Origin: Hujiaoplasma nucleasis
GTDB taxonomy: Bacteria > Bacillota_I > Bacilli_A > Izemoplasmatales > Hujiaoplasmataceae
Direction: 5' to 3'
DNA: 64,000 nucleotides
Assembly: GCF_013745115.1 (NCBI RefSeq)
Contig: NZ_CP051151.1
Coordinates: forward strand, 372,001-436,000
The position numbers were made by a program, and so were the translations under genes. Positions 53,213 through 61,841 of this stretch are shown piece by piece. A model generated the notes under the pieces. The model made no database searches. It was not told the origin of the DNA and was given only the letters and a program-made list of their open reading frames with translations. Each line of letters opens with the position of its first letter. The stretch's first letter is position 1.

Positions 53213-53689
53213 TTAGACAATTAATTCGTAAGCAAGTCTATTGATGGAAGATAAATAACCCATGTATTTAAAATTCATCTTTAATATTAGATTTTGCATC
53301 TTATGATTGTCAGGATGAGTATCTACTTTAAGACTTTGATAGCCTTTTTTTGTTTCTTCTATTGCTTTTTCAAACATAGCTTTACCTATGCCTTGTTTTT
53401 GATAATATGGATGGACAAGTAATCTGTGTATGACCAATGATTTGTCTTTTATCCATTGAATTTCCTTATAGGGTGGGTCATTTTCAGGTAAAATGGATAT
53501 AGAGGCAATAATTTGATTGTCTATCAGGTAGACATAAAGACCTGATTTTTGAAAATCAGATTGAAATATATCAATATCAGGATAATTACCCAACCATTGT
53601 TGGAGTCCACTATTTTGCATGTTTTCTCTAACCAATGCGGCTAGTTCTTTGATAACAACTAAATCTTCTTGATTGGCAAGTCTAATCAT
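53213..53689 (-). CDS. GNAT family N-acetyltransferase
   Basis: 158-residue GCN5-type acetyltransferase. The acetyl-CoA binding segment is VHPYYQKQGIGKAMFEKAI (Q/RxxGxG/A pattern), preceded by a typical beta-4 strand and followed by KVDTHPDNHKMQNLILKMNF. The substrate is unknown. It overlaps the upstream gene by 4 bases (ATGA), so it is coupled to the galactokinase-like gene, and obg follows 29 bases later. Confidence 0.9.
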   Translation of the reverse strand: MIRLANQEDLVVIKELAALVRENMQNSGLQQWLGNYPDIDIFQSDFQKSGLYVYLIDNQIIASISILPENDPPYKEIQWIKDKSLVIHRLLVHPYYQKQGIGKAMFEKAIEETKKGYQSLKVDTHPDNHKMQNLILKMNFKYMGYLSSINRLAYELIV

Positions 53690-54258
53690 ATAAGCCTCAA
53701 ATTATCATTATAAATTTGTTTGTAGTGTTGATTTATATCATAAAAAATCTTTTGTTTTTTTGATTTAGAAACCAATACAATTAAATGATTTCTATCGATA
53801 TTGGCACCTATTGAACCGAATTTTCTTGAAAATATGATTAGTTGATCTTGTTTTTGTGTGCTTTGCGTATAAAAATTCTTATTAGAATCATATGATTGGT
53901 TCATTAATTGACCCAAGGTCATATAATCATGATTTTCTAGTGATGCTTGTGCTTGTATCATTCGTTCTTTTTCATACAAATAATGATGACATCGGTTTTT
54001 CAGGTCATAATCATCTATTTTATCCATCATATGAAGATAATCTTTTAGAGATATAATAGAAATATCTATATCCAACTTCTGCATGGTGTCTTTGAATTCA
54101 GACAAAATTTTATTATCTTGTTTTTTATCTTTAAACTCAATGACAAGAAAGTCAAATTCATCTGGAATTTGATATATCTGTTGATGATATTGAATTGTAT
54201 TAGACTCTATTAATTGAATAGAATCGTCTAAATTTTGACCCATTATCTTTAAATTCAT
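53686..54258 (-). CDS. galactokinase-like C-terminal fragment (GHMP kinase fold remnant)
   Basis: 190 residues that follow the C-terminal half of galactokinases: a strand (FLVIEFKDK), the segment SLKDYLHMM...DYDLKNRCHHYLYEKERM matching the usual L.D....L..RA.HV..E..R, then LGQLMNQSYDSNKNFY matching LG.LM..SH.SL...Y, and a last GHMP_C part in which the G-rich motif is SIGANIDRNHLIVLV. The N-terminal sugar-binding and ATP-binding motifs of the full enzyme (about 390 residues) are absent, so kinase activity is unlikely. A ribosome site (GGTGA) five bases before the ATG and a clean frame suggest a maintained gene. Its function is unknown. Confidence 0.65.
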   Translation of the reverse strand: MNLKIMGQNLDDSIQLIESNTIQYHQQIYQIPDEFDFLVIEFKDKKQDNKILSEFKDTMQKLDIDISIISLKDYLHMMDKIDDYDLKNRCHHYLYEKERMIQAQASLENHDYMTLGQLMNQSYDSNKNFYTQSTQKQDQLIIFSRKFGSIGANIDRNHLIVLVSKSKKQKIFYDINQHYKQIYNDNLRLI

Positions 54259-54301
54259 AAGATCACCAATATTATTATATAATAAAATTATAAAAACCTA
54301 A

Positions 54302-54326
54302 AAAAAAACAGGAATTTTCCTGTTTT
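54302..54326 (-). terminator. terminator after rpmA
   Basis: The stem AAAACAGGAA / TTCCTGTTTT, read on the minus strand, is followed by a U-run. A TATAAT on the minus strand just downstream of it could start the galactokinase-like/GNAT/obg unit. Confidence 0.75.
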
Positions 54327-54330
54327 AAAT

Positions 54331-54618
54331 TTATGCTTGTGGATAAACACTAGCTTGTTTTTTACTTCTACCAATAGTTTCGTATTTTACGATTCCATTT
54401 ACTTTAGCAAATAATGTATCATCTTTTCCAATACCAACGTTTTCACCTGGATGGATTTTTGTACCTCTTTGACGGTAGATGATTGATCCAGCTGTGCAAA
54501 CTTGACCATCTGCTAATTTAGCACCTAGGCGACGACCCGCTGAGTCACGACCATTTTTAGTTGATCCAGTCCCCTTTTTAGAAGCCATCATCTCAAGTAT
54601 ATGTAGATTAAGTATCAC
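54331..54618 (-). CDS. rpmA: 50S ribosomal protein L27 with N-terminal extension
   Basis: 95 residues. The mature part [15 protein letters not shown] onwards is typical L27, whose N-terminus reaches the peptidyl-transferase centre. The best start is GTG 54618, seven bases after GGAGGT; it gives the 11-residue extension [11 protein letters not shown] before ASKKG. Bacilli have a similar extension (ending in FF) that the protease Prp removes. Here the residues before the cleavage point are MM, and the prp gene normally between rplU and rpmA is missing. ATG starts at 54591 or 54588 would give a mature form but lack a good ribosome site. Confidence 0.95.
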   Translation of the reverse strand: MILNLHILEMMASKKGTGSTKNGRDSAGRRLGAKLADGQVCTAGSIIYRQRGTKIHPGENVGIGKDDTLFAKVNGIVKYETIGRSKKQASVYPQA

Positions 54619-54649
54619 TTAAAACACCTCCATAATATATGTTTTTTTA

Positions 54650-54961
54650 TTATCCGACATTAATTTTTTCAATGGTAAGCTTTGTATAAGGTTGTCGATG
54701 ACCTTGTTTTTTATGGTAATCTTTTTTTGATTCGTATTTGTAAACTATAATTTTTTTCGCTTTACCATTTTTAACAACTTTCGCTGTAACAGTTGCACCT
54801 TTAACATAAGGTGTTCCAATTTTTGTTTTGTCTCCTCCGACCATTAATACTTTATCAAAAGTATATTCTTGATCAGCTTCAACGTTAAGTTTTTCAACAA
54901 AAATTTCTTGACCTACTTCAACTCTTACTTGTTTTCCGCCTGTTTCGATGATTGCATACAT
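54650..54961 (-). CDS. rplU: 50S ribosomal protein L21
   Basis: 103 residues from [15 protein letters not shown] to [10 protein letters not shown], the full length of L21. The start is ATG 54961, with GAGGGGGTG just upstream; the GTG at 54970 overlaps that site. rpmA follows after 31 bases without the prp gene that lies between them in most Bacilli. The leader upstream is about 80 nt and can fold, in line with the L21 leader of Bacilli. Confidence 0.96.
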   Translation of the reverse strand: MYAIIETGGKQVRVEVGQEIFVEKLNVEADQEYTFDKVLMVGGDKTKIGTPYVKGATVTAKVVKNGKAKKIIVYKYESKKDYHKKQGHRQPYTKLTIEKINVG

Positions 54962-55045
54962 GTTTCGCACCCCCTCTTTTTTTAAGACTCGCCATCGTTG
55001 GTAGTTCTAAGAACGTTTGTGACCAATTCTGTGCGGTATGCATAC
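54962..55045 (-). ncRNA. structured rplU leader, L21-leader-like
   Basis: The 80-nt 5' leader between the promoter and rplU holds TTGGT...ACCAA pairing around an inner GTTCT/AGAAC hairpin, and a CGTATGCATACCG element at its start. Position and size fit the L21 ribosomal leader known in Bacilli. The match was not checked against a model. Confidence 0.5.
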
Positions 55046-55051
55046 GAAAGT

Positions 55052-55080
55052 ATTATACACAATTTGTCTATTTAAGTCAA
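55052..55080 (-). promoter_or_regulatory. rplU promoter
   Basis: On the minus strand: -35 TTGACT (55080-55075), 17-bp spacer, -10 TATAAT (55057-55052). It is the only clear promoter for the ribosomal-protein unit. Confidence 0.8.
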
Positions 55081-55229
55081 CAAAAAACATTTGTTAATCA
55101 TTTAATAATTTTAAGGGCATCCTAAGTCTTTTCTATGTCTGCTTTAAAATACTTAAAATATTGTATTTTAGACTTGTAAATACTTTTTTTTGGGCTACTT
55201 TATGATAGAATATTTACGGAGGTATGTCA

Positions 55230-56177
55230 ATGAAAAATGAATATTATTTTTTAATTGGATTTACAATCATCATTGCTATCTATTGGTTTATTTCATATAA
55301 ATTATATCGTAGTATTTTTTTTGCTTATAAAAACAAGCCTATTGACCTAGTTAACCATGAAGATGAGTTTTATCAGGCCGCTTATCAATGGTTTGAAACC
55401 ATCCCTAAAGAGGATGAATACATTACTGCTTATGATTTCATTAAACTTCACGGTGTTTTTATTCCTTCACATGATAAAAAGTCACAAAAAGTCGCTATTG
55501 TCATCCATGGTTATCAGAGTAAGGCGACTGATATGATTATTATTGCTAAGATGTACTCTGATTTGGGTTTTAAAGTCTTAATCATTGACCAAAGAGGTCA
55601 TGGTTTATCTGAAGGTAATTTTACATCTGTTGGCTATTATGAAGCTTATGATTTGAAAAAATGGCTTCATTTTATCACAAGAAATCACGGGGCTGATAGT
55701 CAAATTTTATTACATGGTGTATCAATGGGGGCTTCAACTGCAGCTATGGCCATGAAATTTAGAGAAGCAAAACAAGTTAAAGCTCTTGTTTTAGATTCTT
55801 GTTTTACAAACTTTAGAGATTCATTAGCCTTATCCACACGACAACCAATTTTAAGATTGTTTTTACCAGGCATTACTTTTAATACTAAGCTATTTTTGAA
55901 ATTTTTCTTAAAAGAAGTTAATCCACTCAAGGCTATTAAAAAAACAGATATTCCTGTTTTACTTATCCATAGTGAAAATGATCGGGTTGTTACTCACGCA
56001 ATGACTGAAACTATCTATACGTCAATAAAGAATAAAGACAAGGATTTATTGATTATACTTGGGGCCAAACATGCTAAAGGATTTGAAGTGGAAAAGCAGA
56101 AATATATAGATAAAGTCGTTGATTTAACCAGTAAAGTATTTAATATCAAGAAATCAGATATAAAATATATTCAATAA
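55230..56177 (+). CDS. membrane-anchored alpha/beta hydrolase
   Basis: 315-residue serine hydrolase with one N-terminal membrane segment (about residues 5-26) and an alpha/beta fold: VIHGYQSKATDM oxyanion segment, IDQRGHGLSEG, nucleophile elbow HGVSMGAST, the acid in HSENDRVV, and His in GAKHAKGF. ATG 55230 is six bases after GGAGGT; the ATG at 55224 touches that site and is too close. It resembles YqkD/FrsA-type bacterial hydrolases. The substrate is unknown; surface or membrane ester substrates are likely. Confidence 0.87.
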   Translation: MKNEYYFLIGFTIIIAIYWFISYKLYRSIFFAYKNKPIDLVNHEDEFYQAAYQWFETIPKEDEYITAYDFIKLHGVFIPSHDKKSQKVAIVIHGYQSKATDMIIIAKMYSDLGFKVLIIDQRGHGLSEGNFTSVGYYEAYDLKKWLHFITRNHGADSQILLHGVSMGASTAAMAMKFREAKQVKALVLDSCFTNFRDSLALSTRQPILRLFLPGITFNTKLFLKFFLKEVNPLKAIKKTDIPVLLIHSENDRVVTHAMTETIYTSIKNKDKDLLIILGAKHAKGFEVEKQKYIDKVVDLTSKVFNIKKSDIKYIQ

Positions 56178-56197
56178 CCACTTCGGTGGTTATTTTA
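56173..56197 (+). terminator. terminator after the hydrolase gene
   Basis: The stem AATAACCAC / GTGGTTATT with a stable TTCG loop is followed by T-rich sequence. Confidence 0.8.
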
Positions 56198-56255
56198 CAG
56201 TGATATTGTTATCAATAATATAGGTGCTTTGCTATAATGTTAATAGGAGGTCATC

Positions 56256-58676
56256 ATGAAAAGACGATTTGTTGTAGAAGGCATGTCTTGCGCTTCATGT
56301 GTAAGTCATGTAAAAAAAGCTGTAGAAAAAATCGATGGAGTTAAAAATGTCGATATTAATTTAAATTTAAAAAAGATGGATGTTGAAATGGATGATTCTG
56401 TCAACAACGACAAAATCATTTCTGCAGTGAAGAGTGCAGGTTATCAGGCCACTTTAAAAATAGATACTAAAGATATTTCTATGAAAATTAAAGGCATTAC
56501 GTGCGCTAATTGCGTAAAAACTATTGAAAAAGCCTTATTAAAAACAGAAGGTGTTGAATCATGTAAGGTCAATATGCTTCAAAACACTGCTTTAATCTCT
56601 TATGATCAAGACAAAATATCAATAAATGATATCAAAAAAGTCATTAAATCAGCAGGTTATCAAACTGAAGACATTAGTCACCATGAAGATGATTATACTG
56701 ATGAAACTATTGAAAGAGAGAACAAAGCTAAACGTGTAGGCTTAATGGTTTCAATCGTTTTTACTTTGTTGCTATTATTTATTTCGATGGGAGAAATGAT
56801 TGGTTTGGTATTGCCAAAATTCATGGATCCTATGCATCATCCAATGGTATTTGCTATTGTTCAATTAATTTTAACCCTTCCACCTATATATATCGGTAGA
56901 GATTTTTATCTTAAGGGTTTTAAAATGTTATGGAAAAGAACCCCTAACATGGATTCTTTAATCGCATTAGGTACGAGTGCTTCTATTATTTATAGTTTAT
57001 ACGCTATGGTTATGATTGCAAATACTGGCAATATGCATCACTTGTATTTTGAAACGGCTGCCACCATCCTTACATTAATCTTGTTAGGTAAGTATTTAGA
57101 GAACTTGTCAAAAGGAAAAGCTTCTTCGGCTGTAAGAGATTTATTGAATTTAACGCCTGATAAGGCGATATTAATCAATGATGATCAAGAAAAGGAAATT
57201 CTTGTTGAGGAAATTAATGTTGGCGATTTATTATTGGTTAAGCCAGGATCTAAAGTTCCCATTGATGGGATTATTATTGAAGGTTCGACTTCTATTGATG
57301 AATCCATGATTACTGGTGAATCTTTACCTGTCAATAAAGATGTTAATCAAATGGTTATTCAAGGTAGTCTTAATAACTCTGGCTTGATTAAAATAAAAGC
57401 CAAACGTGTTGGCAAGGATACTTCTTTAGCAAAAATTATAGACTTGGTTGAAAAGGCTGAAATGTCTAAAGCGCCTATTGCTAAATTAGCCGATCGTATC
57501 TCAAGTATATTTGTTCCAGCCATATTGTTTATTGCTATATTATCCATGGTGATATGGTTAATCGCAGGTCAAAGTTTGATTTTCTCATTAACCATTGCTA
57601 TAACGGTTTTGGTCATCGCTTGTCCTTGTGCTTTAGGTTTAGCGACCCCTACTTCAATTATTGTTGGTACAGGCATGGCTGCTAAACATGGTATTATTTT
57701 TAAAGATGGTGAAACCATTGAGAACGCTCATAAAATTGATGCTATTGTTTTTGATAAAACTGGTACCCTAACAGAAAATAAACCGATTGTTAATGAGATC
57801 ATTCCTTTAAATATGGAAGAGGATCAATTATTATCATTGATTTACTCTGCTGAAAAGAATTCAAATCATCCCCTAGCTAAAGCCATTCAAACTTATGTAA
57901 ATACCCATCCAGTTCCAACTTTAGAATTTACTTTTCATAAAGAAACCCCAGGTAAAGGCATTGAATTTACTTATGAAAACAATAAATTCTATTTAGGAAG
58001 TAAGAAGTACTTAAAACAAATGGGTATTGATTTTAAGAAGTTACATATAAATGCCCCTAATAAATCTATTATTTATTTAGGGTCTTTGAATAAAGTTTTA
58101 GGATACATAACCATTAGTGATCAGGTGAAAGCTTCTGCTTTTGAAATGATTAAGAAAATTAATGAACTTGGCATTGAAACCCACATTTTATCAGGAGATA
58201 ATTATGAGGCTACTGCCATGGTGGCTAATCAGTTGAAAGTGAAGAGTATCCATGCTAATGTTTTACCTGAAGATAAGTATAAGGAAATCATGAAACTTCA
58301 AAAACTTGGAAAAAAAGTTGCTATGGTAGGTGATGGTATCAATGATTCTATTGCTTTAAAACAAGCTGACATTGGGATTTCGTTATCATCATCAACTGAT
58401 GTAGCCATTACTTCTTGTGATATTATCTTAATGAAAAATGATTTGTTAGATATTGTAAGAGTCTTAGAGATGAGTAAGAGAATCATTAGAAATATTAAGC
58501 AAAACCTATTTTGGGCTTTTGCTTACAACACTTTAGGAATCCCGTTTGCAGCTGGTATCGTATTTGCATTAGGAGGTCCACTATTAAATCCGATGATGGC
58601 TGCTGCGGCTATGTCACTAAGTTCAATCACTGTAGTCTTAAATGCACTGAGGATTAAAAAATATATTTATAAATAA
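56256..58676 (+). CDS. copA: copper-transporting P-type ATPase
   Basis: P1B-type ATPase that exports Cu(I). 806 residues. Two heavy-metal-binding domains carry GMSCASC (residues 9-15) and GITCANC (about 82-88). Eight membrane helices include the CPC metal site near residue 456. The actuator TGES is near 352, the phosphorylation motif DKTGTLT near 499, HP in SNHPLA, and GDGINDS near 691. AGGAGG lies before the ATG. The -10 TATAAT is at 56233-56238, and a short inverted repeat TGATA/TATCA lies at 56201-56214. No CsoR/CopY gene or CopZ is adjacent. Confidence 0.95.
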   Translation: MKRRFVVEGMSCASCVSHVKKAVEKIDGVKNVDINLNLKKMDVEMDDSVNNDKIISAVKSAGYQATLKIDTKDISMKIKGITCANCVKTIEKALLKTEGVESCKVNMLQNTALISYDQDKISINDIKKVIKSAGYQTEDISHHEDDYTDETIERENKAKRVGLMVSIVFTLLLLFISMGEMIGLVLPKFMDPMHHPMVFAIVQLILTLPPIYIGRDFYLKGFKMLWKRTPNMDSLIALGTSASIIYSLYAMVMIANTGNMHHLYFETAATILTLILLGKYLENLSKGKASSAVRDLLNLTPDKAILINDDQEKEILVEEINVGDLLLVKPGSKVPIDGIIIEGSTSIDESMITGESLPVNKDVNQMVIQGSLNNSGLIKIKAKRVGKDTSLAKIIDLVEKAEMSKAPIAKLADRISSIFVPAILFIAILSMVIWLIAGQSLIFSLTIAITVLVIACPCALGLATPTSIIVGTGMAAKHGIIFKDGETIENAHKIDAIVFDKTGTLTENKPIVNEIIPLNMEEDQLLSLIYSAEKNSNHPLAKAIQTYVNTHPVPTLEFTFHKETPGKGIEFTYENNKFYLGSKKYLKQMGIDFKKLHINAPNKSIIYLGSLNKVLGYITISDQVKASAFEMIKKINELGIETHILSGDNYEATAMVANQLKVKSIHANVLPEDKYKEIMKLQKLGKKVAMVGDGINDSIALKQADIGISLSSSTDVAITSCDIILMKNDLLDIVRVLEMSKRIIRNIKQNLFWAFAYNTLGIPFAAGIVFALGGPLLNPMMAAAAMSLSSITVVLNALRIKKYIYK

Positions 58677-58682
58677 TAGTTT

Positions 58683-58720
58683 AGCTGATTCTTCAAGTAA
58701 TGAAGCGTCAGCTTTTCTTA
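58683..58720 (+). terminator. terminator after copA
   Basis: Two-part stem: AGCTGA (58683-58688) / TCAGCT (58708-58713) enclosing CTTCA/TGAAG, followed by TTTTC. Confidence 0.65.
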
Positions 58721-58801
58721 TATTTACTTATATTATATAGGAATTTTAGGATAATTTGATATAATATAATAGTAAAATAAAATATTATATAGGAGGAAAA
58801 T

Positions 58802-61645
58802 ATGTTTAAAAAAATATTGACGGGAGCTTTCATGTTTACTTTAGCTTTTATGGTCTTGTCATGCTCTGTAGATCCTACGACGAATGAACCAACAACAAGT
58901 CTTAATACTACCGAAGAGCCAACAACAGAAGCTTTAACAGAAACGCCAACCACTCAAGTTACAACTGAAACACCAACCGATGAACCGACAACTGAACCTG
59001 TTTCAGCTATTAATAAAGTCATTGTCCATTATTATCGTTTTGATGATGATTATAGCCCTTGGTCACTTTGGATATGGCCTCATATTCCAGATAGTGGTGA
59101 TGGAAAACAATATAATTTAACTCAAACGGATGATTATGGAGTCTATTTAGAAATTGATTATGCAACTAGTCCTATTGCTGGTTCAACCACCATTGGTGTC
59201 ATTGTTGCTCAATTACCTTCTTGGTCGAAAAAAGATATTGGTATTGATCGGTTCATTGACTTAAGTAATGTCGATGAGGAAGGAAATGTTCACGTGTATT
59301 TAGTACAAAATACTGAAGAAATTTACTATGATGCTGATGAAGTTGATTTAGGCGATCGTATTAACTTTGTTCAATTTACAGATGAATCTGAAATCGAGTT
59401 TACATCAACAACAAGTGTTGTAGAATCACAAGTTAAAATTTTAAAGAACGATGTAGAAATAACCCTTTCTTCTTTCCAAATGTCTGGGACTGCTGGTGTC
59501 ATTATGATTGATGAAGTCGTAGATTTAAATCAAAGATATCATTTAGAAATTGATTTTGGTAATGGAAACATTAAAAAATCTTTAATACGTTTTGATGGTT
59601 TTTACGATAGCGAAACATTTGATGAAGCTTTCTATTACGATGGTGAATTAGGCGCTATTTATAGTCCTAGTCAAACGATATTTAGACTATGGGCACCTAT
59701 CTCTGAGTCAGTGACATTAAATCTATATTCTAAGGGTCATACAGCAAGTGAAATCGATTATGATGGTTTTGAAGGTGTCGATAACCCTTATGATTCGATT
59801 GCGATGACAAGAATTGAAAAAGGTGTTTTTGAAGTTACAGTTGAGGGAGATTTAGATGGTGTTTATTACACTTTCACTGTCAACAATGATGGATCAAGAT
59901 ATGAAGTTATGGATCCTTATGCTTATTCTGCAGGTGTTAACGGCAAGCGTGGTATGGTCGTTGATTTCTCTTCTACCAATCCTAATGGTTGGATTTATGG
60001 ATCTAGACCTAATACTATGAATTCATATACAGACGCTATTGTCTATGAACTCCATGTTAGGGACTTAACAAGTCATGAATCTTGGAATGGCACGGAAGCT
60101 TATAGGGGTAAATTCTTAGGATTGACTGAACGAGGAACGACCTATAGTGGTGTTACCACAGGTTTAGATCACATCATTGATTTAGGTGTTACCCATGTTC
60201 AATTTGTCCCAATATTTGACCACGGTATCATTGATGAAACAAGATTAAATGATGAATCTTATTATGGTATCCATGATGGTATCTTTAATTGGGGTTATAT
60301 GCCTGAAAACTTTAATGTTGTTGAAGGTTCTTATTCTACTGACCCATATAACGGTCATGTTAGAATTGAAGAGTTAAAAACAATGGTTCAAACCTTCCAT
60401 AACAATGATATTAGAGTCATTATGGATGTTGTTTATAATCATACAGGTAAATCAGCTGATTCTAATTTTGATTTAATTCTTCCTGGATATTATTTTAGAA
60501 TGAATTCTGATGGTACTTTCTCAAATGGTTCAGGTACCGGAAACGAAACTGCTTCGGAACGTTCTATGGTTAGAAAATATATGGTAGATTCACTTTTATT
60601 TTGGACTGAAGAATATAATATTGATGGTTTTAGATTTGACTTGATGAAACTTCATGATCTTGATACGATGAATGCCATTGTTGAGGCCTTACATGCCATT
60701 GATCCTACCATCATGATTTTTGGTGAACCATGGACTGGTGGAACCAGCTTGTTACCAGATAGCGAATCTGCATACAAAAACACTTTAAATCAAATGCCTG
60801 GTGTTGCTATCTTTAATGACAATACAAGAGATGCTATCAAAGGTACTGTATGGGGCGCTACTGCTCCTGGATTTGTCCAAGGATATTCTAACCCAAATGA
60901 TAATTATGATAATCGTATCATATATGCTGTTGTAGGAGGAGAAAATCGAATTCCTACACAAATGGTCAATTACGTTACAGCACATGATAATAATACGCTT
61001 TATGATAAGCTTATGTTAAGTACCGATGATTTAACCATTGATCAAATAGAAAGAATGCAAAGACAAGCTAATGGTATTATCCTTACATCTCAAGGTATTG
61101 CTTTCTTGCATTCGGGTGTTGAAATCATGAGAACTAAACCTTGTGTACTAGGTGGTAATACTTGTGACTACCAGAACCTATATGATCATAACTCTTACCG
61201 TTCACCTGATGAAACCAATCAAATTGATTGGCAATGGAAAGTAGATTATTTTGAAACCTTTGAATATTATCAAACAATGATTGCTTTAAGAAAAGCTAAA
61301 GATGTCTTTAGATTATCTACAAAGGCTGAAGTTGATAATCAAATCACTGTTTTGAATGATGGGCAAGATGGTATTGTTGCATTTATCTTAAGAGATCCTA
61401 ATGATTATTGGAAGACAACCTATGTCATCCATAATAATGGTAAAGAAGCTCGTACTTATAATTTACACGGAGATACGACTTGGAATTTAGTATTAGGTCT
61501 TGAAGCAGCTGAACTTAAAACAATTACAGATGACGGAAATACTTACTACACATTTGATATCTTAAATACTTATGCTGGTGGAACATCAATTGAACTTCAA
61601 GCAAATGATACTTTAATCTTATATAGCACTGAAATTGTAGAATAA
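58802..61645 (+). CDS. pulA: surface pullulanase, type I (GH13) lipoprotein
   Basis: Debranching enzyme that cuts alpha-1,6 bonds in pullulan and starch. 947 residues. Lipobox LSC (Cys near residue 21), then a Thr/Glu/Pro linker to about 75. A CBM41 starch-binding domain follows (VHYYRFDDDYSPWSLWIW, about 80-175), then a linker, a CBM48 (FRLWAPISESVTLNLY, about 285-370), and the GH13 catalytic domain: YELHVRD, VYNHTG near 544, nucleophile Asp in GFRFDLM near 609, acid Glu in FGEPW near 640, and AHDN near 726. AGGAGG precedes the ATG. With the amylase and the sugar permease that follow on the other strand it forms a starch-use locus. Confidence 0.94.
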   Translation: MFKKILTGAFMFTLAFMVLSCSVDPTTNEPTTSLNTTEEPTTEALTETPTTQVTTETPTDEPTTEPVSAINKVIVHYYRFDDDYSPWSLWIWPHIPDSGDGKQYNLTQTDDYGVYLEIDYATSPIAGSTTIGVIVAQLPSWSKKDIGIDRFIDLSNVDEEGNVHVYLVQNTEEIYYDADEVDLGDRINFVQFTDESEIEFTSTTSVVESQVKILKNDVEITLSSFQMSGTAGVIMIDEVVDLNQRYHLEIDFGNGNIKKSLIRFDGFYDSETFDEAFYYDGELGAIYSPSQTIFRLWAPISESVTLNLYSKGHTASEIDYDGFEGVDNPYDSIAMTRIEKGVFEVTVEGDLDGVYYTFTVNNDGSRYEVMDPYAYSAGVNGKRGMVVDFSSTNPNGWIYGSRPNTMNSYTDAIVYELHVRDLTSHESWNGTEAYRGKFLGLTERGTTYSGVTTGLDHIIDLGVTHVQFVPIFDHGIIDETRLNDESYYGIHDGIFNWGYMPENFNVVEGSYSTDPYNGHVRIEELKTMVQTFHNNDIRVIMDVVYNHTGKSADSNFDLILPGYYFRMNSDGTFSNGSGTGNETASERSMVRKYMVDSLLFWTEEYNIDGFRFDLMKLHDLDTMNAIVEALHAIDPTIMIFGEPWTGGTSLLPDSESAYKNTLNQMPGVAIFNDNTRDAIKGTVWGATAPGFVQGYSNPNDNYDNRIIYAVVGGENRIPTQMVNYVTAHDNNTLYDKLMLSTDDLTIDQIERMQRQANGIILTSQGIAFLHSGVEIMRTKPCVLGGNTCDYQNLYDHNSYRSPDETNQIDWQWKVDYFETFEYYQTMIALRKAKDVFRLSTKAEVDNQITVLNDGQDGIVAFILRDPNDYWKTTYVIHNNGKEARTYNLHGDTTWNLVLGLEAAELKTITDDGNTYYTFDILNTYAGGTSIELQANDTLILYSTEIVE

Positions 61646-61690
61646 GAATTTTCTAGCTTGATATATAATAATTAACAAAATCTTATAATT

Positions 61691-61729
61691 AAAAGAGATA
61701 AATTTCAAATTGAATTTATCTCTTTTTTC
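61691..61729 (+). terminator. terminator after the pullulanase gene
   Basis: The 14-bp stem AAAAGAGATAAATT / AATTTATCTCTTTT is followed by T-rich sequence. Confidence 0.85.
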
Positions 61730-61777
61730 TTTATTCCATAATATTCTTTTCTTTTTCAGAAGATAATACACATCAAT

Positions 61778-61806
61778 AAAAAGCAGCTAGATTGACTAGC
61801 TGCTTT
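61778..61806 (-). terminator. terminator after the amylase gene
   Basis: The stem AAAGCAGCTAG (61780-61790) / CTAGCTGCTTT (61796-61806); on the minus strand it is followed by a short T-run. Confidence 0.75.
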
Positions 61807-61841
61807 ATTAATGTATTTTCATTTTTCATGTATATTTTTGA

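Noticed and set aside
52858-53244. Plus-strand frame of 128 codons opposite the obg N-terminus
   Set aside because: Antisense to the glycine-rich Obg domain, which gives long Pro-rich shadow frames; no ribosome site or family match.
56201-56214. TGATA/TATCA inverted repeat upstream of copA as a CopY or CsoR operator
   Set aside because: Arms are only 5 bp, and it does not match the TACANNTGTA cop box; no regulator gene is adjacent. Kept only as a remark in the copA entry.
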